Assembly: GCF_003254395.2 (NCBI RefSeq)
Contig: NC_037646.1
Coordinates: forward strand, 7,907,881 to 7,971,880
Direction of reading: 5' to 3'
DNA from: Apis mellifera
Lineage: Eukaryota > Arthropoda > Insecta > Hymenoptera > Apidae
Length of the DNA stretch: 64,000 nt
Shown: piece after piece, positions 26,901 through 37,240 of the stretch
How positions within the stretch are numbered: the first letter of the stretch is position 1
How the letters are laid out: each line of letters begins with the position of its first letter
Position numbers and translations under genes: made by a program
Notes under the pieces: model-generated
Database searches by the model: none
What the model was told of the DNA's origin: nothing
Seen by the model: the letters and a program-made list of their open reading frames with translations, nothing else

Positions 26901-29900
26901 TCTCCTTCGTGACCTTTCGAGAAGATGAACTCGGAACGATAAGGCGATATCGTCGCGATCTCGTAAGAATATCGTTTAAGGATTTTCCAATTAAATATAT
27001 TTTCGACAATGCGCGCAGATATTGTTTGTAAAAGTAATTCCTTTTAGGAAAAATTTTCCCGCACGATACGCATTAGTCAGAGGTGCGGGCAAACGATGGA
27101 AAACGACGTTTATGAAGAGGAAATTACAGCTTGTTAAGGGGCGGAATCCTTTCGCTGCAGCGTACATCAAATGTAAGACGATACGATGTATGAAGAATCT
27201 TTATGACTCGGCAAACGAGATATTACTGTATCTAATAACGTTTCTGTGTATATCATGCCGTATCATTACACCTGTTTCTTACGAAAAATTAATGATAACG
27301 TATCAAGTTTTCATTGCAAAATTCCTTGCTCTTCGTATAGATTTTCAACGATGTATTCTTTGCACTGTAAATGTCTAACGTGAATTATTCTCATCTCGCG
27401 ACGATTTTATTGAACATATTTCTTTTTTAGTAATTCTTCCATCCAACCGACGACGATCTTTTCTGAAAATTCTAGATAATTTTAGATTTATTTATCGTTA
27501 TTTTGAAATAAAAAATTTTCGACAATCTTTCTCGATGATTTCGAATGAATACCGTTGTACGAATTGAACAATGCCTGGAATCGAAGGTTAACACGAATTC
27601 TCGTGCGTTCATTTCTTATGCAGGCATCGAAGTCTCCAGTTGCTTACGCCGCGATTTCGTGCTGTTAGTACTTGCGAATAAATCCATAAAAACGAGTTCG
27701 AGATCGATCTCGTAGAACCGTTGCCAAAAAACCGTCGTTAAAAAATCTTAATTGCAGATAAATCGAATATATTAGTATATGAATATATTAGTATATGAAT
27801 ACATATCGAATAGATTACATCGATATTAGTTTTTTCTTTTTATTTATGCTCGAAATTGAAGAATGTAGATATCCACCAGAAATTTCTATTTCACCGATAC
27901 GCGTGTTTAAATTTCTACTTTGACATTTCGAATGATCCTTTCTTTCTCCCTCCTCTCCCCCCTTTTTTAAACGCTACACATTAAAACATCTCCGTTTTAC
28001 CGTTATCCGAATCCATCGTGTTAAAATTCGTATACGTTGACACATGTTGCAATTATCCATAATCGTACACGCTTTTGCATTTAAGATTGTGTAGATCCCG
28101 CCCATCATCGGGATCGGGCGGGAGTCGATAAAGATAATATTAAAACGTGACGTTATAACGAGATTTTAAGTATAGTGCGTTGTTGAACCTTTCGGTTCGG
28201 CTATCGTTCGGCTATCGTCGCGTTGAAATCAGAAGTACAAGGTTTGCGGTTGAAACCGCTACGAGAAATCGGTTATTACAAAGCCCCCCCATGAAACGAG
28301 GGCCACACATAAGGCAAAAATTTTAAATTGCAAATTAATCCAATTTGTCAGATCGACAGTACCAGTCAAATAACACCGATTTAACCGCACGTTTTACGAC
28401 GATTCGGCATGCGAACCGATCAATCCTTGTTCATACATCGTATTCTATCTATCTGGATGTTCGATATATATTGAAAATTTCTATAGAAAATTTCCATCTC
28501 CCGGAAGATTAATTTCGTTTCATCGAACGAATGAACGAATTATCGCGATCGATTTCCACGCGTGCAATCTTTCGATTCGAAGCTCATCCGTAAATAACGT
28601 AACGTTGTAGCGCGAGGACAATTTGCACGAACAGCTAGAGCAATCATTTCTGATGACACGGTTCAATTGAAAACGGTATATGCACGTGACTGGTAGATCG
28701 GATGGAGGTGAGGATACCCGAGGTCTTTGCAACACGGTTGCAAAGGGGAGAGATGCGAATCGGGGAAACGGATACGGAGTGGAATAATGATTACATATCG
28801 AGAGAAAGAGAGAGAGAGAGAGATTGAATTACATTATAAACTTTCTTCCAATCACTCGATATGTCCATCCGTGGAAATTTAAAATTTACTTTTCCAAGCT
28901 TATTTATACACAACGTGTATAAATAAAATATTCACTTTTTATGCTTTCTATTTTTTACGCATCTCGAGATCCGGCTGTTACAACTTGTTAATTAAACGGA
29001 GTCGATAGTTGAAATAGAATATCCTGGAAAACTAGCCGACGAGAATTTCCAGAGACGATATTTTCCATCGATTTATCGATACTTAGGAGGTTATCGACTA
29101 TATATATATATAGAGAGAGAGAAACGTTGTTTAAAGATTTTCAATTCGATGTAAGGCGTGTTCGTGAACTCGTGGACCATTTGAGGAACGGGATCGTTCT
29201 CTCGAAAATTGCAGAGGACGGGCTTCGCCCGGCCCTGGAGGGGATAAGATTCGTCATCGATCGCGTTTATTGGAGGACCTTTGGAGATTCGGGTGAAGAA
29301 GATCGAGGAAGAAACGAGGCGTACACGTGTGCGTGGTACCGTTGCGTGCACTACATTCTTACGGGATAATCGTACGAAATCGAGGAGAGGGTCGACCATC
29401 TTCTTCCCCTTCCCTCGTAACCAGAGAAAGAAAAAAGAGTCTCGAGAAGAAAAAGCTTCGATCGGATCAAATTGGGAAACGAGGGATGGTTTAGAATTGC
29501 TTACCGTGAATATCGTTCACGCAGATGTGAAGATCCTCCCGGAAGGTGGGAAGGCCGTAGTTGCACTGGCAGGTGCAAGTGTTGTTAGGAGGGACGAGGC
29601 CCGCGGTCGAAGGGCTACGCGTGTAAGGGCTGGCCGTTCCGCTGCTGAGCACCGTGCAAGCCTCCGTGCAGGAACCTGGATAATTTTTTTAATCTTAATA
29701 TCAAGAAAGGAAAAGGGAATTAATTTCATTCCTGTAAATTATGAACTATAATGGCCGTTTAATTTGAAACTTTGATTAACAAAGCGTATATTTAGATATA
29801 TAGGAAGACATAAGGAGCATTGTGCAAGCTTCCGTGTAGGAATCTGGATAATTTCGAAATTTATCTTAATATTAAGAAAGAAAAAGGGAATTAATTTCAT

Positions 29901-32155
29901 TTCTGTAAATTATGAATGATAATGGCCGTTTAATTTGAAAATTTGATTAACAAAGATTTTTTTAAAGTGTATATTTAAATATATAGAAAGGCATAAGAAG
30001 CATTACGTAAACTTCCGTGTAGGAATCTGGATAATTTCGAAATTTTTAATCTTAATATTAAGAAAGAAAAAGAGAATTAATTAAAGATTTATTTTTTAAA
30101 ATTATATTTAGATATATATTAGATATATATTTAGGTATATAGAAAAGGGCTGAATGCAAGCCTTCGTGAAGGAACCTGAAAGAAAGGAAAAAGGGAATTA
30201 ATTAAAGATTTTTTAAAATTATATTTAAATATATATTAGATATATATTTAGGTATATAGGAAAGGGCTGAGTGCAAGCCTCCATGGAGGAACTTGAATAA
30301 TTTCGAAACTTTTAATCTTAATATTAAGAAAGAAAAAGGGAATATAAAATTATATTTAGATATATATTAGATATATATTTAGGTATATAGAAAAGGGCTG
30401 AATGCAAGCCTTCGTGGAGGAACCTGAAAGAAAGGAAAAAGGGAATTAATTAAAGATTTTTTAAAATTATATTTAAATATATATTAGATATATATTTAGA
30501 TATATAGGAAGACATAAGGAACGTTGTGCAAGCTTCCGTGCAGGAATCTGAATAATTTCGAAATTTTTAATCTTAATATTAAGAAAGAAAAAGAGAATTA
30601 ATTAAAGAATTTTTAAAATTATATTTAGATATATATTTAAATATATAGGAATGCGTAAGTGCAAGCCTTCGTGGAGGAACCTGGATAATTTCGAAACTTT
30701 TAATCTTAATATTAAAAAGAAAAGGGAAATTAATTTATCGAAGCTTGTTAATTTGTTCACTCGCGCAAATAATTAATGATAATGGCCGTTTAATTTGAAA
30801 CTTTGATTAATCAAAGATTTTTTAAAGCATATAATTAGGTATATAGGAAGGCGTAAGGGTTGACTGAGCATTGTGCAAGTCTTCCTACAGAAATAATTTT
30901 GAAACTTTTAATCTTAATATTAAAAAGAAAAGGGGAATTAAGCTTGTTAATTTGTTCACTCGCGCAAATAATTAATGATAATGGCCGTTTAATTTGAAAC
31001 TTTGATTGATGTATATTTAGATATATAGCAACGCGGTTAAGAGCTAAGCACCGTGCAAGCCTCCTGCAACTTGAATAATTCGAAACTTTTAATCTTGATC
31101 TCATCTTCAAGAAAAAAAGAAGAGATTATTAATTTGTTAAAGCGTATATTTAGATGTATAAGAAGGCTGTATAGAAAGACTGAGCGCAATCCTCTTGTAC
31201 TTAAATAATTTCGAAACTTTTAATAATAATTTTTGATATATCTTTAAGAAAAGAAGAAGAAGAAGAAGGAAAAGAGGATTAATTTATTCATCCGCGCAAA
31301 TAACGAATGATAATCGGGGTCGGCCAATGTGAAAGCGCGTTCATTTCACTTTATTTAAGAGAACAAATCGTTCCAAGGTTTCGTGTATATAATAGTAATA
31401 CAAGTGGTATATCAAAAAATTCTCACTCGAAAAGTAATTATCGATTCGGTTCGAAACAACTGGCTGGTATTAACAAGTAATATTTATATCTTTTGATACT
31501 CCGTTTTTTCTTTCTTTTCATCTTATCGTATATAAAACTTGCAGTCTCCTCAGAAGGTGATCTCGGGGGAAAAAATTCGGTATATACGGTACGTAACTGT
31601 ACTCGCGCACGCTATCTCGCGAGGAGACGTTCGGAGATAAATTTGCAGGGGAAGGGGAGGAAGGATTCATCCGTGGTTGGACGGGCAGAACGCGACATAT
31701 AATCTGGCCAGGTGAAATACAGCTGTCAAATCGTTACATTGTAATTTCATGGTTAATCTGTTACGAGCTTTTTTTCCCTCCTCCCTCCCCCCCCGGCTTC
31801 CTTTGTGCTTGCCACGGCACCGCGCGAAACCCTGCGCAGGCACCGTTCCTCTTTTCCGTTGTTTTTAATATCGGATCCCGTACGATCTCTCCTCCTCCTC
31901 CTCCTCCTCCTCTTCCTCCTCAACACGGGTTGCGCGAAATCATCACGGGTGCGCAATTTACGGTTTCGTCGGTTTTCTCTCGGAGAGAATTCAGAGAGAG
32001 ATGCGCGCCGTAGAATCCATAGTAATTTCCGCTTGATCCTTACCTTCCAACGTGAAAATGTCTCCATCGGAGTGCCTGATGACCGAAAGCTCTTGACAAC
32101 CAACAAACACGAGAACGTTCAAGATGCCCGCGAGGACGAGGACTAGAAGACGCAT
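12410..32155 (-). CDS. sha: Protein shavenoid orthologue, 9 coding exons
   Basis: Type I membrane protein; in Drosophila shavenoid (kugelei) is needed for actin-rich cuticular hairs and denticles and is a Shavenbaby target. Exons (minus): 32155-32044, 29675-29505, 17348-17235, 17091-16958, 16381-16249, 16093-15762, 15600-15388, 15228-15126, 14967-12410. All junctions are in phase, giving 3870 nt or 1289 residues. Seen: signal peptide 1-22, a Cys-rich EGF-like segment (NTCTCQCNYGLPTFRED, then CVNDIHEC), an extracellular part ending near residue 240, one membrane helix at about 244-265, a basic stop-transfer (HSKKAKRK), a conserved juxtamembrane block from exon 8, and a long Ser/Glu/Lys-rich, probably disordered tail. 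Intron 2 is 12.2 kb. The ATG exon begins 15 nt after a splice acceptor, so at least one non-coding exon lies upstream, unlocated. The identification rests on recognising the exon 2/3, transmembrane and exon 8 blocks. Confidence 0.9.
15126..17348 (-). CDS. sha: sha exons 3-8: ectodomain end, membrane helix, juxtamembrane
   Basis: Six exons in 2.2 kb: 17348-17235 (ECNVAGFVSGTGQ), 17091-16958 (TTPVCGITGAQQLGRAG), 16381-16249 (LVCRDASQKSKLPGVFTPC), 16093-15762 (membrane exon, IGLSSVILALIYVASVSLYL), 15600-15388 (IVHPHCIYMEQSEACFG) and 15228-15126 (APPPAAIEFLIKIREVISIA). Three consecutive-region donors are weak: GTTCGT after exons 4 and 6 and GTTCAC after exon 5. Reading past the exon 6 donor adds only 10 or so residues (VRETCFLKIFLFN) before a stop, which would give a tail-less membrane protein of about 345 residues. 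Confidence 0.88.
17349..18345. other. sha intron 2, 3' portion
   Basis: Mixed-composition intron next to exon 3. It has pyrimidine-rich tracts at 17630-17660 and 17889-17915 and an A-run at 17934-17945. ORFs of 60-140 codons on both strands overlap each other, lack family resemblance and are not supported. Confidence 0.6.
18346..19870. repeat. Tandem array H: nine ~140-190 bp units with octamer motif
   Basis: The landmark AATAATGCAAATTAA recurs at 18361, 18540, 18693, 18836, 19002, 19194, 19358 (CAAATC variant), 19525 and 19714, with spacing 143-192 bp. Each unit also has an ATCGAGAATATAAATAAT box, a TTGATCTCTGGAAGAA box, a GGATCATTTTTCTCCCA box, a CACATCGTCGTATATTT box and a GGAATTGAAGAATTTATAGG box. 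Units differ by small indels, so the array is moderately old. It lies entirely inside sha intron 2. Confidence 0.93.
19871..21299. other. sha intron 2, unique segment
   Basis: CpG-containing unique intron sequence from the end of array H. ORFs such as the 171-codon plus-strand one at 20585-21100 contain runs of Phe/Arg from pyrimidine-rich DNA and match no family I know. No splice sites, phase or conservation clue supports an extra exon. Confidence 0.55.
21300..21760. repeat. Tandem array A: ~130 bp units in sha intron 2
   Basis: The landmark TTCAGAGTCGAAGAAGAATC recurs at 21458 (one variant base), 21586 and 21725, with a degenerate first unit upstream. Units share GAATAGAAGAGGTTAGAATA and a CTGTTTCAATCTTTT box and end in an A-rich tract that grows to 17 A at about 21676-21693. 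Confidence 0.88.
21761..24155. other. sha intron 2, CpG-rich unique segment
   Basis: Unique sequence with high CpG content, especially 22600-23000 and 23755-23960. The 23755-23960 block is the most GC-rich non-coding stretch in the intron and is a candidate regulatory element. No ORF with family resemblance was seen on either strand. Confidence 0.5.
24156..25340. repeat. Tandem array B: ~80-200 bp units in sha intron 2
   Basis: The landmark ATCTCTCCCTGAAAATTCT (with variants) recurs at about 24162, 24361, 24464, 24560, 24677, 24772, 24853, 25028 and 25184. Units share CACTCGAATTTTCCTCTC, TTTATTATATATTTCTTCGA and ATCCCTATCGATATC boxes. A longer unit with AACGAAAGATGTTCCATG appears at about 24629, 24912 and, degenerate, at 25100 and 25260, so there is higher-order structure. 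The 147- and 103-codon ORFs here are repeat artefacts. Confidence 0.92.
25341..29504. other. sha intron 2, 5' portion
   Basis: About 4.2 kb of unique intron between array B and exon 2. CpG-rich around 25400-25740. Contains an ACCGTTA string at about 25609, an ATT trinucleotide run at about 26848-26866, a (GA)n tract at 28801-28823, and a TATATA/GAGAGA junction at 29100-29122. No additional exon is supported: exons 2 and 3 join in frame as ...DIHECNVAGF.... Confidence 0.55.
29505..29675 (-). CDS. sha: sha exon 2: EGF-like cysteine segment
   Basis: 171-nt exon with acceptor TTATCCAG and donor GTAAGC. It encodes residues 38-95, SCTEACTVLSSGTASP then NTCTCQCNYGLPTFRED and CVNDIH, completed to HEC across the 12.2 kb intron. 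Six or more cysteines in a C-x-C-x-C arrangement suggest an EGF-like fold. Its 5' edge (acceptor plus the first 25-30 nt) is the source of the tandem array that fills intron 1. Confidence 0.9.
29640..31330. repeat. Tandem array I: exon-2 splice-acceptor duplications in sha intron 1
   Basis: Copies of the plus-strand string GTGCAAGCCTCCGTGCAGG followed by AACCTGGATAATTTCGAAA and AATCTTAATATTAAGAAAG. The founding copy is the real 5' edge of sha exon 2 (29657-29700). About ten derived copies lie at roughly 29823, 30005, 30154, 30271, 30405, 30528, 30660, 30874, 31054 and 31187. On the sha strand seven of them keep a pyrimidine-A-G at the homologous splice position (TTATCCAG or a close variant). 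Units also carry GATAATGGCCGTTTAATTTG and TATATTTAGATATATAGGAA boxes. Confidence 0.92.
31331..32043. other. sha intron 1, 5' portion
   Basis: Unique intron between array I and the signal-peptide exon, CpG-rich toward the exon. It contains a C-run near 31788-31796 and a (CTC)n trinucleotide tract at 31889-31920. No coding signal is present apart from the exon border. Confidence 0.6.
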
Positions 32156-32170
32156 CTTCTCCGCTGCATT
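32044..32170 (-). CDS. sha: sha exon 1 (first coding): start codon and signal peptide
   Basis: The exon starts after acceptor TTGTTCCAG (AG at 32172-32171), carries 15 nt of 5' UTR, then the ATG at 32155. An in-frame ATG at 32179 lies on the intron side of that acceptor and is not used in the spliced form. It encodes MRLLVLVLAGILNVLVFVG, a clear signal peptide, then ELSVIRHSDGDIFTLE and a donor GTAAGG. Because the acceptor is strong, transcription must start further upstream, at a position I cannot identify. Confidence 0.85.
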
Positions 32171-35100
32171 CTGGAACAAAGTGGAGCGAATTACTGTAAT
32201 TTTTTTTTTTCCTCTTCCTCGACACGTTGCACGAGAGAGAGAGAGAGAGAGAGGGACAGGGTTTTCGAGAGGATAAAAAGAAGATTGTTTACCTTCGATC
32301 TTGAATTTAATATCGGAAAAAAAAGCTGACTTCTCTCTTTTCTCTTTTTTCGAGGGTATAATTGTCGCGAGACGAATCGTCCACGATTAAGGATCCTCGA
32401 GGAGCGTATCTTCCTTGATGAATCGATCAAAATATTTTCTTGTTAAAAAAAAAAACAATTGAACGACTCTGCTATGCCTCGTTGAATTTTGTTTAAAGAA
32501 TGATCACAGTTTTCAAGCCGGATAATTAATCACGGAGGATGATTCGCGTGATTTTTGGCTTCGGCTTTTGGTAGAATAATCGCTCGAAATTAAAGTAATT
32601 ACAAGGATAGAGCCGTGCAACGCCTCCGTTGACTCCGAAAATTAATAACGATAATTAATCAGCGTTAAGAGGTTTGACGATCGACCGAGTTGCTCGAGTC
32701 TTGTTCCCTCCGTCACTTTTGCAACTGTCCACGACTGTTTAGAGATAAATCTCCTCGATAAAGAAGTACGCGCGCGCGGAGGGACTCCTCTCACCGTTAA
32801 ATCGCCGGCTGTCGGCGATTTCCTCCCGGCAAAAAAATCACCCATAGTTCATCCGTTGGCAAATCTTAACTATTCACCACATCGAGAATATTCTTCTGGT
32901 TATCGTGTAAACAAAAGTTCAAAAGGAAAGATTAATTTGCAAGAAAAGAGTATCATCGAATACTCCATTCACAATATTTTTTCGTATTCTTTTCCCTCAA
33001 GTAAAATTAAAATCGATTATAAAATTTAATCATCGAAAGGAAAGTAAAGTTTGTTTTGACGGAAAAATATATATCACTGTTAATTAAGATAAAATTTTTC
33101 CTCCTCATACTCATAGAATAATATCTCCTCTAATATGATCTCCCTGAACGCGAAATTACTGCTTGTACGGCAGCCTGTCCAGCGAGGCATGCTGCTTCGG
33201 TGGTCGAAAGAAAAAGAAAAGAAAAGAGAAGGAAAAAATCGGAGGAAGAATGTTGCAACAAGGTTGAAGGATCGCATCCCACCGCGTTTACGGTAAACTA
33301 CGGGTGCACGAGGCAGGCATAAATTACACGTTCGATGCATGTCGCGAGCCGCGCATCAGCGCAACGTGTGTCCAACGTTATGCACAATCGAGCCGATGGC
33401 ACGCGTGAGATAAGGATGGGAAAGAAGGCGTAAGAAGCGGCGTAAGAATTCGATAAGAGAGAAACTGTTTTTTCAAAAGATTTGACCAGATGCCGAGGAT
33501 ATCCGATCCAAACCTCGATCTCGAACGATCTTCCTAGAAATGGCGAATGGTGGAAAAAGAAGGAATGCTTTTTTCCTCCTTTCTTCTCGCTGCTACTTTA
33601 TAACAGCGGTTCTCAAAACGACAAAATTGTTCTTCAAAAGTATTCGTATCTTTCTCGAAACGTACGTTTTTATGTAATTGAACGAAGAAAAATAGACGAG
33701 ATTGTAATTGTAAGTTAATTAAACTGGGAATGTATATTATTGTTGGAAGGAAAAGAAGAAAGGAAGGGATGGTTGGATGAAGGATGGCCGACAAAAGTAT
33801 AAGAGGATTTGATCCATGTATATACATATACATATATCGAGGCTTATACCTTTCTTGGAGACACGAAATGCTCCTCACGATCAAATTTAAATAGTTTGCG
33901 GGTAAAAAAGAAGTTTGGTCGGATGCTCGATACTCGTTTGAAGAAACGGGCGCGTTCCTTCACCCCAATCGTTCTCTTCTCCCCTTTTAATTGCTTCCAA
34001 AATGAATAGCTTCTCTCACGGGTATCGCGATACCGGTTCCATCCACGGACACGCACAGTCTTTTTTTTTTTTTTTTTTTTATACCTTTTCTTCCGTCCCG
34101 TACCAAAAATTTACGACGAGACGTATCCTCTTCAATTTTTATCTAATAATTCCCTCCTCGATATATCCGACCCGTAATATCGGCGCGAGATTTAAAAAAG
34201 ATTCTTAAAAGAAACTTAAAATCGGCGTTGATAAAATTTCGGTAAAGGAGAGACGCGCGTGTTTCGAAAACTTTCGCGGATATTAAAGTTTTATCGCGCG
34301 GCGTTCGCGCGAAAAAGGATATATATTTCCACTTTATGCACACAATGTTTCGGATCGGTCTCGGTTGAATCGCCAACGCGAGACCCATTATGGTAAAATA
34401 CGTTTCGGCTTAAGCCCGGAGTTACGCAGATGGCCACCGGGTCAGAGGGCATTATTTTACGCGACGGAGAGAAATTTATAACCGATAACGTTTCGCGTTA
34501 TCGAACGAGAAGTGATATTTTTCTTTCTTCCTTTTTTTTTTCTCTCCTTTATCGCGTTCGAATCTCGAGTTTAAAGTTTCATCGAAGGAATTAGACGTGT
34601 TCGATACATCCATATATTTAATCAAGTCAAATGGAGGAAGCAACAATGTATCTCGGCGTAAATCGTAAAATTCGATCCTTCGAATCGGGAATCGATGTTA
34701 AACGTGATATTTAATCGAAGTTGGAACACGACAACGATCACGATTATTCTCTGAAATGGTAGAGGAGGGGGGGGGGGGGAAAAAGCTGATTCCGTTCCTC
34801 TCGAGCACACAGGAGAGGATATCTCTTAAACGAGATAATTTATCAAGCTAACAAGCTCGATACTTGTTTCCAAGTCGTATACTTGTATTTAACATTTTAA
34901 CGTCGCGATTAATCACTGTATATATATGTCGTTTTTGAATATTGGACTTGGCCGCATAAAAAAAAATGGATCACTCCGAGGGAACCGTATTATTTAGAGC
35001 ATCGAGGATGGGAGATCGGCTATTCGAAAATAAGCGCTCGTTACGCATTGCGCATCGTGTAAGATGCAAATCCTTTTTTCTTTCCTTTTTCCTCCTTTTT

Positions 35101-36507
35101 TTTTTTTTCTTTCTCTCGTATCAACGTAGCTCGGTTAAAAGGTAAATTGAGGGTGTTCGATTTAATGCCCGTCCAGTTAACGGCTCCGTATAATTAGTTT
35201 CGTCGTACAAATTATACTTTTCATGATTTTCAACGAAACGATTACTTTCTCGTTACGCGATACGTTACGGCCAAAATTCCCCTCCCTCTACCCTCCCCCT
35301 CCTACCCTCCAAATATACCCGGTATATATAAAATCGAGGAATTTCTTCGATCCAAATGTCACAGATTCGATTATAGAGAGAAAATTACTCTCAATTATTT
35401 TATTAATCAATTTTATTAATCGTTTCTCGTCGATACTTTCCGCGGTGGATAAGTCGTTCGACGACTTTGCGTGTTCGCGCGACGAATGCCAATTTTGAAA
35501 TGCCTTTCGTTCGAACATGTATATCGTTTAAAGGCGACGAATTCAAAGGTCGAGTGAAACGTGTCGTTGGAACGCGCTTTTCAATATTACGTATATATCG
35601 TAATAGAATATGTAGTAATAGAATTTATCTAATAGATATTTTAATCTATTTTTTTTCTTTTTTTTTTATCGCGTTTCACAATTGCGGAGAGACATTTGAG
35701 ACTTGATATATTCGATATATATATTTCAAAAATGCGTGTTTCGAAACTCGAGGCTTCCAATTATTTATGACTCGCATAATTCATGTGGAGGAATGATCGT
35801 TCCCGTAAATCATCCAAAAATCATCGTTCTTCGTAAATTTCTCTTCTTTTTTGACTATGCAGCGAGTATTATTAATAATAATAAATCATTCATTCATTCC
35901 CGAAACGTCGATTGTAGTAAATCTTGAGGAAAACGTTTCATTAAAAATTATTATTCACCCACGTTTTTTCCTTTGGTTTTTAATCAACCAACGAGTCGCG
36001 AGTTCCTTCTCCGATTTAATAACCGCCATTAATCACAAATTTCTCCCCCGAAATTAATTCACAATGAACCCGCGACATTGTTACGCAATTAACTCTCCTC
36101 TCCTCGCAATAAACTCTTTATAAAAAACTGGTCGTCGCCGCTCCAATGAAATATTTCCCCGTTTACAATGCTGCTTTAGTAACGAGGTTACCCTTAATAA
36201 ATGAATAATTATCACGCCGTGATAAATTTATAGCAAGTTGGCCGACCGATCCTCGGCCGTGTATCAAACATAATCAATCGATTATATTTCAATTATATCC
36301 GTGTACCGGATTCCTACCGAATCGAGCGTTTTCTTTTTTCTTTTATTAATCTCTTACTCGATGATTTATGGACACGATTTCATAAATAATTTCATCAACT
36401 TTAAATCATCTTAGGAGATAACTTCAACAATCTTGAAGAATTGATCATCTTCTCTCTCTCTTCAAAGTTAATTGATTAAAATTTAACCTGCGTCAAGGAG
36501 AACAGAA
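32171..36507. other. Upstream flank of sha, no gene seen
   Basis: About 4.3 kb of CpG-containing unique DNA immediately 5' of the sha start exon. It must be intron of the sha 5' UTR, or promoter DNA, or both. Contains a (GA)n tract at 32233-32253, an ACCGTTA string at 32793-32799 overlapping a perfect hairpin at 32799-32821, a T-run at 34062-34080, a G-run at 34768-34780 and pyrimidine tracts at 35070-35116. The ORFs are short, overlapping and unsupported. Confidence 0.5.
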
Positions 36508-36530
36508 ATATATATATATATATATATATT
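36508..36530. repeat. (TA)n microsatellite at the left edge of the mitochondrial insert
   Basis: Eleven or so AT dinucleotides about 60 bp before the first recognisable mitochondrial sequence; such tracts are common at insertion points. Confidence 0.9.
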
Positions 36531-36589
36531 CCTTATTTATATTTTTATTAAGAAATTTATTTTATCCAAGACCAGGAACAGGATGAAGA

Positions 36590-37240
36590 GTATATTGATA
36601 CCATTATCAGCATACTTATATCATTCATCCCCTTCTGTAGATTTTGCAATTTTTTCTCTTCATATATCAGGAATCTCATCAATTATAGGATCATTAAATT
36701 TAATAGTTACAATTATAATAATAAAAAATTTTTCTTTAAATTGTGACCAAATTTCATCATTTCCATGATCAGTTTCTAGCTGGAGTAATTACTATATTAT
36801 TGTTTGGTCGTAATTTTAATACATCTGATCCAATAGGAAGTGGTGACTCTATTTTATATCAACACTTATTTTTTGGACATCCAGAAGTTTATATTCTAAT
36901 TTTATTAATGGATTTGGATTAATCTCTCATATTGTAATAAATGAAAGAGGTAAAAAAGAAATTTTTGGTATAATTTATGCAATATTAGGAATTGGATTCT
37001 TAGGATCTATTGTTTGAGCACATCATATATTTACTGTTGGATTAGATGTTGATATACTCGAGCATATTTTACTTCAGCAACAATAATTATTGCTATCCCT
37101 ACAGGAATTAAAGTTTTCAGATGATCAATAACTTATCATTAGCAAAATTAAATATTTCAGTTTTATGATCTTTAAATTTTATTATATTATTTACTATTGG
37201 TGGATTAACCGGAATCATATATTATCAAATTCTTCAAATT
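36590..37240 (+). pseudogene. Nuclear mitochondrial insert (NUMT): decayed cox1 fragment
   Basis: Translating with the invertebrate mitochondrial code gives cytochrome c oxidase subunit I segments in the correct order: PLSAYLYHSSPSVDFAIFSL, HISGISSIIGSLNLIVTI, QISSFPWSV, LAGVITILLFGRNFNTS, FGHPEVYILIL, FGLISHIVINERGKKEIFG, ILGIGFLGSIVWAHHIFTVG, then LKLNISVLWSLNFI and FTIGGLTGI. TGA must be read as Trp at several places (for example V-W-A-H-H), which excludes a nuclear gene. Several internal deletions break the frame, including one of about 13 codons after FPWSV and short losses near the HPEVYILIL and VGLDVD blocks. The left edge is close to a TA microsatellite and the right edge runs into a GAGAGA tract. 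The extreme A+T bias contrasts with the flanks. The fragment covers roughly the middle to C-terminal part of COX1. Confidence 0.93.

Noticed and set aside
32177..32179. Upstream in-frame ATG for sha (MFQNAAEKM)
   Set aside because: It sits before the AG acceptor at 32172-32171, so the spliced mRNA should start at the ATG at 32155, which directly precedes the signal peptide.
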